Shown: positions 1-6,775 of the stretch, in pieces | How the letters are laid out: every line of letters begins with the position of its first letter | Position numbering within the stretch: position 1 is the first letter of the stretch | Source: Alphaproteobacteria bacterium | GTDB lineage: Bacteria > Pseudomonadota > Alphaproteobacteria > Rhizobiales > Aestuariivirgaceae | Direction of reading: 5' to 3' | Assembly (NCBI GenBank): GCA_005884715.1 | Contig: VAZZ01000039.1 | Location: 1-16,054, forward strand | DNA: 16,054 nt | Translations under genes and position numbers: made by a program | Notes under the pieces: generated by a model | The model's database searches: none | What the model was told of the DNA's origin: nothing | What the model saw: the letters and a program-made list of their open reading frames with translations, nothing else

Positions 1-2
1 AG

Positions 3-917
3 GCCGAACTGGTCAGGTTCGCGCGCGACCTGACGCGCATCGCCGGCGAGATCATGGCGGAGAACTTCACAGCCCGGACCTTCGCAGACATGGCGCAGAT
101 GGATTTACCGACACAGGCAGCAATCCAGCAGCAGGCTGAGCAGATCATGCAGGCCGCCGCTGATCCGCGAATGGCGGCATCCGCCCAAGAGAACCCGGAG
201 GAGGCGGCGCAGCTCAAGGCGCAGGCAGAGAAGCAACTGCAGGACCTGGAGAACACTGTCACGATCGAGAAGGTAATCAGTCTCTTACGCGAGCAGCGCA
301 TCCGGCCCTTCGTGCTCGACATCGAGACCGATTCGACCATCCAGGTCGATGAGAATACCGAAAAGCAGCGCCGCACGGAGTTTATGGGCGCGCTCGCCGG
401 CACAATCCAGCAGCTGACGCCGCTTGTACAGGCCCAGCCCGCGGCAGGCCCGTTCGCTGCCGAGATGATCAAATTTGCCGTGGCGCCGTTCCGCGCCGGT
501 CGTTCCATGACAGCAGTGATCGAGGAATTTACCGAGACGATCCGCAAGCAAGCCCAGCAAGCGGCGAGCAATCCATCTCCAAACGAGGCCCAGGTGAAAG
601 CCGAAGCTGAAAAGCAGCGGCTCGCCTTCGAGGCGAAGAAGCACGACGACGAAATGCAGCTCAAGCGTGATGAAATAAACCTAACCAATGAGCGCGAGAT
701 ACGCCGCGACCGCGTTGTCGGCGACTTGGCGGGCAATGAGGCCGGGCAACCGGCGGCTTACTCCATGTCGGAAGTCATCACGCAGCTCGCCCAGCAGAAT
801 GCCAGCGTGCTCCAGGCCCTGCAGATGATTGCGCAAGTCCTGGCGGCGCCGAAAATAGTGACGACGCCCGAAGGCCGCACCTACACGACCGGGCCCAGCC
901 CACAAGGGATGAACTGA
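3..917 (+). CDS. Phage portal protein, C-terminal part (5' end outside window)
   Basis: The frame is open from base 3, so the gene starts upstream; the Met at 54 is internal. The visible part opens with a portal-like helix (RDLTRIAGEIMAENF). It continues with EKVISLLREQRIRPFVLDIETDSTIQ wording that I know from portal C-termini of podoviruses: a helix followed by an IETDSTI strand and an Asp/Glu-rich loop. The last third is Gln/Lys/Glu-rich and probably helical or coiled coil, ending in a flexible Gly/Pro tail. Portal proteins form the dodecameric ring at one capsid vertex through which DNA enters, and they contact the terminase, scaffold and head-tail adaptor. The position upstream of scaffold and capsid genes fits. 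The identification is from remembered family features; the N-terminal core cannot be seen. Confidence 0.85.
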   Translation, partial: AELVRFARDLTRIAGEIMAENFTARTFADMAQMDLPTQAAIQQQAEQIMQAAADPRMAASAQENPEEAAQLKAQAEKQLQDLENTVTIEKVISLLREQRIRPFVLDIETDSTIQVDENTEKQRRTEFMGALAGTIQQLTPLVQAQPAAGPFAAEMIKFAVAPFRAGRSMTAVIEEFTETIRKQAQQAASNPSPNEAQVKAEAEKQRLAFEAKKHDDEMQLKRDEINLTNEREIRRDRVVGDLAGNEAGQPAAYSMSEVITQLAQQNASVLQALQMIAQVLAAPKIVTTPEGRTYTTGPSPQGMN

Positions 918-918
918 C

Positions 919-1125
919 ATGGAACAGATGTTCAAGGACTGGCTTGCAGCCAACGGCATCGAGGTCGAAGCCATCATCTTTCGCTCGCCACGCGATTGGT
1001 GCGCCGATCAATATATCTTCCGCTTCCGCAAGGTCGAGGGCGACTGGTCTGAGGCGCATATCATTCCATGGGGCATCGACGCGCTGGTCAAGGCTAAGGA
1101 CATCATCGGAGGGCAGGGCTTGTGA
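919..1125 (+). CDS. Small conserved-looking phage protein, function unknown
   Basis: This 68-residue protein starts one base after the portal stop. It is compact and soluble, with no membrane segment. It is rich in aromatic residues (three Trp, several Phe) with alternating charged strands around YIFRFRKVEGDW, which suggests a small alpha/beta fold. Its stop overlaps the GTG start of the next gene, so the genes are probably translated in series. Its place between portal and capsid genes suggests a minor head role, but I do not recognise the family. It is accepted as real because the spacing is tight and no better frame competes. Confidence 0.65.
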   Translation: MEQMFKDWLAANGIEVEAIIFRSPRDWCADQYIFRFRKVEGDWSEAHIIPWGIDALVKAKDIIGGQGL

Positions 1126-2012
1126 CACTTCAATATAGTACAGCAGTCCGGAACGCCAAGCTCGATGCGGTCGAGACCGCGACCGGCACTTCGGCGATCA
1201 TGAAGATCAGGACGGGCGCCGCTCCGGCGAACTGTGCCACTGCTGATAGTGGCACCGTGCTGGCGACGCTCAACCTGCCATCGGACTGGATGGCGGCGGC
1301 TTCCGGCGGCACCAAGGCATTGCTGGGCACCTGGCAGGACGCATCGGCCGACAATACCGGCACCGCCGCCCATTTTCGCATCTACGACTCGGGAGGCGCC
1401 ACCTGCCATGCGCAAGGCACCGTGACTCTCACTGCGGGTGGTGGCGACATGACGGTGGACAGCACTTCCTTCACCGCTGCACAGGTCTTCACGGTGACCA
1501 GCTTCACGCGGGCGCTCCGCCGCAACAGCCGCAACCGCCGATCATGCGGTCTGGGGCTTCTGGAACCCTCACTCGACGCAACGCATCAAGCTCATCGCCT
1601 TCTCGATGTTTGCTCAGTCGGCGGCACCTGCTGCTGGCTGGAGCGGGCGCTTGCGGCGCATCACGGCGAGAGGTACGGCCGGATCCACAGTGACGCCCGG
1701 CATATCGAACCATTCGACGCGCGGCGTAGCGCCCGTGTCAGGCGTCTTGCTCGATCTGGCAGCCTATTCCGTGCAGCCGACGCTGGATACGGTGGACACG
1801 GTGCTCAGCTACACTTTCGCGAACTCACAGGGCTCTGGCCTCGTCTATCCGATCCCTGGCGGCCTCGAGATCGGCCCCGGTGCTGGTGTCGCCTTCATCC
1901 AGGTGCCGGCGACGGCGGGTGCTGCCTTCGAAATCAGCGCGTCATGGCTGGAAGACTGGTTATGACATGTATTCAGTCCGGGGAAGAACCGCAGCCACAG
2001 CAGCGAACATAA
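1122..2012 (+). CDS. Conserved phage protein with an out-of-frame C-terminal tail
   Basis: The GTG start at 1122 overlaps the previous stop and has a purine-rich GGAGGG about ten bases upstream. Residues 1 to about 128 (MTLQYSTAVRNAKLDAVETA through TVTSFT) look like a conserved beta-rich phage protein. It begins with the pattern STAVRNAKLDA, then KIRTGAAPANC, FRIYDSGG and a DMTVDS strand. Homologues I remember end a few residues after this point. Here the frame runs on for about 168 residues rich in Arg, Cys and His, which is the wrong-frame reading of the next gene (about 1500-1965). The natural end of this gene and the start of the next therefore appear to have been lost together. The N-terminal part is probably a virion protein; the tail is unlikely to be functional. 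Confidence 0.6.
   Translation: MTLQYSTAVRNAKLDAVETATGTSAIMKIRTGAAPANCATADSGTVLATLNLPSDWMAAASGGTKALLGTWQDASADNTGTAAHFRIYDSGGATCHAQGTVTLTAGGGDMTVDSTSFTAAQVFTVTSFTRALRRNSRNRRSCGLGLLEPSLDATHQAHRLLDVCSVGGTCCWLERALAAHHGERYGRIHSDARHIEPFDARRSARVRRLARSGSLFRAADAGYGGHGAQLHFRELTGLWPRLSDPWRPRDRPRCWCRLHPGAGDGGCCLRNQRVMAGRLVMTCIQSGEEPQPQQRT
1498..1965 (+). pseudogene. First copy of tandem virion-type paralogue, start codon lost
   Basis: After a stop at 1495-1497 this frame reads a protein clearly related to the intact gene at 1967. Shared stretches include RGRSAATAA versus RGRTAATAA, GFWNPH, TARG, PVSGVLLDLAA with SVQPTL, GSGL near the end, and FEIS.SWLED at the C-terminus. No ATG, GTG or TTG precedes the conserved N-terminus; the first ATG in frame is at 1606, about 35 codons in. 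The upstream gene enters this region in another frame (a +1 shift would join them). It is therefore either a start-less remnant, a shortened protein starting at 1606, or part of a fusion made by frameshift or sequence error. The function of the family is unknown, though the position suggests a structural protein. Confidence 0.55.
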
Positions 2013-2446
2013 GCGACGCAGTATTCGGCTTCTGGAACCCGCATACATCACAGATTGTCAGACTGATGGCGTTGACTGTGGTGGCGCAAACTCTAATTGC
2101 GAATGTCTGGCTAGCTGGAACGTTCCGCCGCACGACCGCGCGCGGTATGCCAGCGGCAACAGTAACCCCCGACATCAGCAATGACGGCCGACGCGGCGCC
2201 AACCCCGTTTCTGGCGTGCTTCTTGATCTGGCCGCTTTCAGCGTTCAACCCACTCTTGAAGCTGATGATTGGGGGCCAAATATTAGTGCGTCGCAACAAG
2301 CCAACGCGCCAGAAGGATTTTTCTCGACGCACCGTTGGCAAGGAAGTGGATTGTATATTCCGCCCGGCACCGGCATTGCACTCATTCAAACTGAAGCAAT
2401 TAGCAGCCCAGCATTCGAGATAAGTCTATCGTGGCTTGAGGATTGA
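1967..2446 (+). CDS. Second copy of tandem virion-type paralogue, intact
   Basis: The ATG at 1967 lies one base after the stop of the first copy and gives a 159-residue protein starting MYSVRGRTAATAA. The frame is open further upstream (to an ATG at 1880), but that part overlaps the preceding copy and has no family similarity, so 1967 is preferred. The protein is beta-rich, with GSGLYIPPGTGIALIQ near the end and a FEISLSWLED terminus that matches the first copy. Compared with that copy it carries an insertion around QQANAPEGFFSTHRWQ. Base composition is lower in GC than the neighbours. I do not recognise a named domain; a surface-exposed head or tail protein is a guess from position. Confidence 0.65.
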   Translation: MYSVRGRTAATAANISDAVFGFWNPHTSQIVRLMALTVVAQTLIANVWLAGTFRRTTARGMPAATVTPDISNDGRRGANPVSGVLLDLAAFSVQPTLEADDWGPNISASQQANAPEGFFSTHRWQGSGLYIPPGTGIALIQTEAISSPAFEISLSWLED

Positions 2447-2449
2447 GCC

Positions 2450-3463
2450 ATGCCCGTTTTTAATACAGCAGCCGCAGTCAAAGTTTTCCAATTCCAACCC
2501 GGCGAAGTGTCATGCGGCATTACGCAAACTGCTACAAACGTCTCTTCAGGCTTCCGGCAGGCCTCTCCCGAACTCTACTGGCGCCAAACACCATGGATGG
2601 GAGACGAGCTTTATAAGCTCGGCCAGCCCTGGCCCACATCGTTCTACTCAAATGATAATTCCATCCCGCCTGGCGAAGCCGACGAATGGCGGGTTTTTCA
2701 AAACACCTTTGTCGCCGTCAACGACGGATCGATCCATGGCACCGCCGACATCACCGAGGCTGATGACACTGTGTCGGCCACAGGCAAGCTGGCGATCGCC
2801 GGCACGCTTTCTGTAACGGAAGCAAATGACACCCTTGCCTCTGCAGGCACCCTGCCGATCGTCGGTATGGCCTCGCTCACTGAGGCTGGCGATACACTCA
2901 CTGCAATCGGCACTCTCGCCCTCAAGGGCACGGCGTCAATTACAGAAGCCGGGGACACTCTAAATAGCGCCGGCGTCCTTCCCATTGTGGGGACGCTGAG
3001 CCGCACCGAAGCAGACGACACGCTCTCAGCGGTTGGTGCGCTCGCCATAAAGGGGGCGCTCTCAGTCGTCGAGCAGGACGACACACTGACAGGGATCGGC
3101 GCCCTCGCCATCCGAGGCACGCTTTCGGTAACTGATGCCGATGACACGATAGCGGCCACCGGTCTGATGCCGATCTTCTATCCCCGCCGCGGTGGCTGGG
3201 ACGAGCGGCTGGAGTTCGAGCGCCGGCAACGGCAATGGGAAGAGGATCTGCGCCGGATCATCGATCGATCCTGGCGCATCGCGAATGGCGAGATTGACCC
3301 GATCACTTTCGAGCCGATCCCGCCGCCGGACTACTCGCCTGTCATCGGGACGCTGCTCGATCAGGCGCTTTCGCTCGATCGCCAACGCGTTGAAACCTTC
3401 ATCGCCGAAGAACAGCGAAGGCAAGAGGATGACGCCATCGCCATCCTGCTGCTCGCCGCATAG
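2450..3463 (+). CDS. Virion-type protein with seven tandem 21-residue repeats
   Basis: This 337-residue protein starts three bases after the preceding stop. Residues 1-96 form a Gly/Trp-containing N-terminal domain (PELYWRQTPWMGDELYKL). Residues 97-243 are seven back-to-back 21-residue repeats following G-T-(L/A)-S-(V/I)-T-E-A-(D/G)-D-T-L-x-(A/S)-x-G-x-L-(A/P)-I-x. Residues 250-275 are a charged helix (ERLEFERRQRQWEEDLRR), followed by a proline-rich link (EPIPPPDYSP) and a C-terminal charged helix. The repeats suggest a beta-solenoid or stacked-sheet rod; repeats of this style occur in phage surface proteins. The place among head genes suggests a fibre or decoration on the capsid. No catalytic motif is visible. 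Confidence 0.7.
   Translation: MPVFNTAAAVKVFQFQPGEVSCGITQTATNVSSGFRQASPELYWRQTPWMGDELYKLGQPWPTSFYSNDNSIPPGEADEWRVFQNTFVAVNDGSIHGTADITEADDTVSATGKLAIAGTLSVTEANDTLASAGTLPIVGMASLTEAGDTLTAIGTLALKGTASITEAGDTLNSAGVLPIVGTLSRTEADDTLSAVGALAIKGALSVVEQDDTLTGIGALAIRGTLSVTDADDTIAATGLMPIFYPRRGGWDERLEFERRQRQWEEDLRRIIDRSWRIANGEIDPITFEPIPPPDYSPVIGTLLDQALSLDRQRVETFIAEEQRRQEDDAIAILLLAA
2738..3178 (+). repeat. Seven coding tandem repeats of 63 bp
   Basis: The seven units are seen at protein level, each exactly 21 codons, in phase and without gaps. The DNA of neighbouring units has diverged, so only the protein pattern is regular. The most conserved positions are T-E-A-x-D-T-(L/V) and the Gly at position 16. Confidence 0.8.
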
Positions 3464-3471
3464 GAGTGAAC

Positions 3472-3645
3472 ATGCCAGTTCCGGTTATTGTCGTCGCTTC
3501 AGGCGGCGTTCCTGTGATCAACACCCCGCTCGGCACGCCGATGACGCCGGTGACCGTGCCGGTGAATGGCATGCCGGTGACGGTCGTCACTGACGGCGGC
3601 TTTCCGGTGCATCTGGTCAAAGACGATCTGACGGACTGGCCATGA
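3472..3645 (+). CDS. Tiny Val/Pro-rich phage protein
   Basis: This is a 57-residue ORF starting eight bases after the previous stop, with an AGGAGTGAA ribosome-binding stretch just upstream. Its stop overlaps the next start as ATGA, a strong sign of translational coupling. The sequence is a loose internal repeat: ASGGVPVINTP, VNGMPVTVVT, DGGFPVHLV, each with Gly-x-Pro-Val-x-x-Val. This suggests short beta strands. I remember similar short proteins next to head genes of rhizobial phages, but have no function for them. It could be a small capsid or fibre-associated protein. Confidence 0.65.
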   Translation: MPVPVIVVASGGVPVINTPLGTPMTPVTVPVNGMPVTVVTDGGFPVHLVKDDLTDWP

Positions 3646-3950
3646 CAGTGATCTTCCGCATTTCGCATGCGCCGGAGCCGGCGCTTCATGCCCGGTCGGT
3701 CTATGGCTGCCCGATGGTGATTGGTGACGGCATGGAGCCAACGCAAAGCATGGTGGATGGCGAATACTACACGTCCAAAGCGGCGTTGCGCGCGACCTAC
3801 AAACCCTCTGGCAATGCCAAAGGTGAGAGTTTTATTGAGGTCGGCAACGATCCTGCCGCACTCAGGCCGAAGCCGAAACCCAAGGTCGACCGGCAGGCCG
3901 TCAAGGCAGCTGTTGGCCGAGCATTCTCTCGCGCCGGTCTCGGCGCATAA
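3642..3950 (+). CDS. Small phage head-region protein, function unknown
   Basis: This 102-residue protein has an ATGA overlap with the preceding small gene. The first 75 residues form a compact domain containing MVDGEYYTSKAALRATYK and ESFIEVGNDPAA. The tail is basic and Pro/Lys-rich (LRPKPKPKVDRQ), ending in a short helix, VKAAVGRAFSRAGLGA. That helix resembles the AFAAL and AFASL motifs at the two ends of the scaffold gene next door. It looks like a conserved phage protein of the head module, and a role in scaffold or capsid assembly is only inferred from position. No membrane segment or enzyme motif is seen. Confidence 0.65.
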   Translation: MTVIFRISHAPEPALHARSVYGCPMVIGDGMEPTQSMVDGEYYTSKAALRATYKPSGNAKGESFIEVGNDPAALRPKPKPKVDRQAVKAAVGRAFSRAGLGA

Positions 3951-3956
3951 TCGCAG

Positions 3957-3969
3957 CCTCTCAGAAAGG
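3957..3969 (+). promoter_or_regulatory. Ribosome-binding context shared by two late genes
   Basis: CCTCTCAGAAAGG lies just before the scaffold start and is repeated exactly at 6755-6767 before the coiled-coil gene at 6776. It contains the AGAAAGG ribosome-binding core, but the identity extends six bases further upstream. Confidence 0.45.
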
Positions 3970-3977
3970 TAACCACC

Positions 3978-5159
3978 ATGATCGACGATGCCGGAGCGGC
4001 CCCCGCCGCGGCCGAACCCCTTACGCCGTCTCAGGGCAATGGCGGCGCTGAAGCCCAGCCCGATACGGGCCAGCGCCAGGCCGAACCCGTCATTGAGCGC
4101 TCCAAGGAAACTGCTCGCGCTTCGGTCGACCGCGCCTTCGCGGCATTGGAAAAGCAAGATGCCGATGGTGCCAAGGCTCCTGCGAAGAAAGAACCGGCAG
4201 CTGCGGAAAGTGGCGAGCGCAACGACGCCGGCAAGGGCAGGGACGAGCGCGGCCGCTTCATGGCCAAGGCCGCCGCTGATGCAAAAGACGCTCTTCTCGA
4301 TGTCGATCCGGACGCGCTCGGCAAGGAAACGAAGACGCCGGCCGCCGATAAAGCACCCGCCGCACCAATGGACGTGCCGGCGCGGTTCTCACCGGACGCA
4401 AAGGCCGCATGGGCGACTGTCCCGGAAAGCGTAAAGGCTGAAACCAATCGCGCTCTGAAGGAGTTGAGCGATGGTCTCGGCCAGTATCAGCAGGTGTTCG
4501 AGCCGCTGAAGCCGTTCTACCAGCTGGCCCAGAAGTTCGACACGACCATCCATGAGACGCTGGAGCGCTATGTCGGGCTCGATTTTGCTCTGCTGTCCCA
4601 GAAGCCTGAGGAACGCCTCGGCGCGATCGAGAAGGTGCTCGACTATGCCGGCATCAGCCCGAAGGAATATGCGGCCTTCATCATGGGCCAGAAACCGGAT
4701 GAATCGCAGTCCCAGAACGACGCCACCATTCGCGAACTGCGTCAGGAGATAGCCGGCCTCAAGAACCAGATGGGCGGCGTCTCTCAATCCCTTCAGCAGC
4801 GCCGCCAGGATGAGACCTTGAAGCAGGTCGAGGCCTTCGCGGAAGAAAATCCACGGCTCAAGGAGCCGGAATTTCAGAAACTGGTCTTTCGTCTTCTGTC
4901 GACGAAGATGGCCGAAGATCTCAAGGGTGCCTATGACATGGCGGATCGGCTCAACCCCGCTCCCGTTGCCACTGGTGCCCAGCCTGCCACCGGCTCAAAC
5001 CCGGCAACTCCCAAGCCCGGAGCGGCTCAGCCCCGCAACGGCAATCTCTCGATCACAGGCGGCCCAGGCTCCGGCTCAAACCCGGCGAAGCGCAAAGCCC
5101 CTTCCACCGCCCGGGAAAGCGTCGAGAACGCATTCGCGTCGCTCGGCCTGAACGGGTGA
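3978..5159 (+). CDS. Capsid assembly scaffolding protein
   Basis: This 393-residue protein has a good ribosome-binding site (AGAAAGG) upstream and sits directly before the major capsid gene, the usual scaffold position. Residues 1-130 are low-complexity Ala/Pro/Lys/Glu and probably disordered. Residues 134-235 form a helical core (PARFSPDAKAAWATVPESVK through GISPKEYAAFI). Residues 240-290 are a predicted coiled coil (IRELRQEIAGLKNQM). Residues 325-375 are again Pro/Gly/Asn-rich. A helix near the N-terminus (RASVDRAFAAL, 48-58) is echoed at the very C-terminus (RESVENAFASL, 379-389), where scaffold proteins often bind the coat. Scaffolds guide shell assembly and then leave before DNA packaging. 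The call rests on position and architecture. Confidence 0.8.
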   Translation: MIDDAGAAPAAAEPLTPSQGNGGAEAQPDTGQRQAEPVIERSKETARASVDRAFAALEKQDADGAKAPAKKEPAAAESGERNDAGKGRDERGRFMAKAAADAKDALLDVDPDALGKETKTPAADKAPAAPMDVPARFSPDAKAAWATVPESVKAETNRALKELSDGLGQYQQVFEPLKPFYQLAQKFDTTIHETLERYVGLDFALLSQKPEERLGAIEKVLDYAGISPKEYAAFIMGQKPDESQSQNDATIRELRQEIAGLKNQMGGVSQSLQQRRQDETLKQVEAFAEENPRLKEPEFQKLVFRLLSTKMAEDLKGAYDMADRLNPAPVATGAQPATGSNPATPKPGAAQPRNGNLSITGGPGSGSNPAKRKAPSTARESVENAFASLGLNG

Positions 5160-5192
5160 TCCCCCGAACCTGCCATTTAAGGAGATATTCGA

Positions 5193-6194
5193 ATGGCACT
5201 TAACACCAATGACCGCCTCCAAGAGGTGTTCTCACTGGCGTTGGAGGATCGTTCCCAGGGTTATGCCGACCTTGTGTCGAACTCCAATGCGCTTCTTTAC
5301 ACGATGAAGAAGCGCAACCAGTTCAAGACGTTTTCGGGTCCGACGATCCGCGAGCGTCTGCTCTACAATGAAAGCAACACTTATACCCGCTATGCGGGCT
5401 ATGAGTTCCTCAATCCCCAGCCGGCCGAACTGTTCAACGACGCGGAATTTACCCCGCGCCTTGCTGCTGTCTCGGTCACGCTGTCGAACGAGGAGATCCT
5501 GAAGAACTCAGGCTCAGCCCAGCTCAAGGACGTGATGGAAGAGCACATCTCGGCTGCCGAGCAGGAACTGCAGGACCGTTTTGTGGAAGACCTCCACAGC
5601 AACGGCACGCTCGCCAACCAGATCGGCGGCCTACAGCTGGCGATCCCCACGGTCACCAACTCCGGCACCTATGGCGGCATCTCGCGGACGAATGCCATAT
5701 GGCAGACGTCATCCTATGACGCCAACTCGTTCTTCTCAGGCATTACCCAGGTCAATGCGTCCACGATCAAGACGATCTTCGATAACATCATGATCGCCCG
5801 CAGTCGCGGCCCGAAAGGACCAAACCTGATCCTGAGTTCGTCCGAGCACTATATCGCCTTCTCGGGCGCACTTGTTGCGATCCAGCAGATCACCAACGAA
5901 AACGAGCTCGGCAAGCTCGGCTTCACCTCGCTCAGGTATATGGGCGGCTCGGGCAAGTCGGTGGATGTGGTGCTGGAAGGTGGCATCGGTTCCGCCATGC
6001 CGGCGAACACTACCTATTTCATCGACACCACGGCCATGCGCTTCCGGTATCACCCGGACCGCAATTTCGTGCGCTTCGGTGGAAAGCAATCGCCGATCAA
6101 TCAGGATGCCATCGTGCAGCATATCGGGTTCTTTGGTGAGCTCACCATGAACAACCCGCTGTTCATGGCCAAACTGTACGATTCGGTCCCGTAA
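5193..6194 (+). CDS. Major capsid protein, probable HK97-type fold
   Basis: This 333-residue protein is preceded by a strong AAGGAGATATTC ribosome-binding region. Features typical of phage coats include an N-terminal helix, an extended region YNESNTYTRYAGYEFLNPQP and a long helix LKDVMEEHISAAEQELQDRF. A domain with NLILSSSEHYIAFSGAL follows, and the C-terminal strand pattern is HIGFFGELTMNNPLFMAKLYD. Gene order (scaffold, this gene, decoration-like protein) supports it. It would form the icosahedral shell. The HK97 fold is inferred from length and layout, as I cannot run a structure search. Codon use is strongly GC-rich and regular, as expected of a highly expressed gene. Confidence 0.85.
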   Translation: MALNTNDRLQEVFSLALEDRSQGYADLVSNSNALLYTMKKRNQFKTFSGPTIRERLLYNESNTYTRYAGYEFLNPQPAELFNDAEFTPRLAAVSVTLSNEEILKNSGSAQLKDVMEEHISAAEQELQDRFVEDLHSNGTLANQIGGLQLAIPTVTNSGTYGGISRTNAIWQTSSYDANSFFSGITQVNASTIKTIFDNIMIARSRGPKGPNLILSSSEHYIAFSGALVAIQQITNENELGKLGFTSLRYMGGSGKSVDVVLEGGIGSAMPANTTYFIDTTAMRFRYHPDRNFVRFGGKQSPINQDAIVQHIGFFGELTMNNPLFMAKLYDSVP

Positions 6195-6211
6195 GAGAGG
6201 AGATAGAGCAA

Positions 6212-6706
6212 ATGGCTTACACAGTTCAGGAAAACTCGCTCCTCGGTCAGACTATCGGGGACACGTTGATCATCAAGAAGCACTCGCTCGGCACCATCGT
6301 TCGGGCCAAAGACCCGACCTATGGCGCCGGCGAGTTCATCTATCTCGCCGGCGTCGCGTCGACGGTTGTTGGGTCTCTGGTCACCTATGACGAGAACCTG
6401 GGAACCACAGCGTTGGCTCCCGCCACCGGCGGCAAGGGTCCGGTTGCCGTTGCCATGTCTGCCAATGTTGCCAGCCAATATGGCTGGTATCAGATCGCAG
6501 GCGCTGCAGCGGTCAAAGCCCCCAACGCGATGGTAGCCGGTGCAGAGGTCTTCATGCTGGCGGCGACGCCCGGCAGTGTGGACGATGCAGCGGTCGCCGG
6601 CGAACAGGTGCTCAACGCCGTGGTTTCGACCACGACCGGCACCCCGTCTGCTGGTCTGGCGATCATCCAGATCAATCGCCCATTCCTCCAGGGCCAGATC
6701 ACCTAA
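6212..6706 (+). CDS. Probable capsid decoration or head-stabilising protein
   Basis: This 164-residue protein lies 17 bases after the capsid gene, with an AGAGGAGATAG ribosome-binding stretch. It is rich in Ala, Val, Gly and Thr with no charged clusters, consistent with a beta-rich domain. Examples are GEFIYLAGVASTVVGSLVTYD and an AVAMSANVASQYGWYQIAG segment. Small proteins directly after the coat gene are often outer-surface cement proteins that bind the shell after expansion. I recognise the general type, not a named family. It is followed by a hairpin that may end or weaken transcription. Confidence 0.6.
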   Translation: MAYTVQENSLLGQTIGDTLIIKKHSLGTIVRAKDPTYGAGEFIYLAGVASTVVGSLVTYDENLGTTALAPATGGKGPVAVAMSANVASQYGWYQIAGAAAVKAPNAMVAGAEVFMLAATPGSVDDAAVAGEQVLNAVVSTTTGTPSAGLAIIQINRPFLQGQIT

Positions 6707-6714
6707 CGATTGAT

Positions 6715-6742
6715 AGGGGCGAGGGCTCCGGCTCTCGCCTTT
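6715..6742 (+). terminator. Possible terminator or attenuator hairpin after capsid genes
   Basis: Bases 6718-6726 (GGCGAGGGC) pair with 6731-6739 (GCTCTCGCC) around a TCCG tetraloop, nine pairs with one G-T. The stem can be extended by three weaker pairs (6715-6717 with 6740-6742). Only three T follow, so it would be a weak intrinsic terminator. It lies between the decoration gene and the next start. Confidence 0.4.
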
Positions 6743-6754
6743 CCCAAATTGCAC

Positions 6755-6767
6755 CCTCTCAGAAAGG
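6755..6767 (+). promoter_or_regulatory. Second copy of the shared ribosome-binding context
   Basis: This is identical over 13 bases to 3957-3969 and sits nine bases before ATG 6776, supporting that start over the earlier ATG at 6710. Confidence 0.45.
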
Positions 6768-6775
6768 AAAAATCG

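Noticed and set aside
3399..4157. Minus-strand open frame of 252 residues opposite the scaffold start
   Set aside because: It spans several well-supported plus-strand genes and has the Arg/Gly/His-rich look of antisense in GC-rich DNA.
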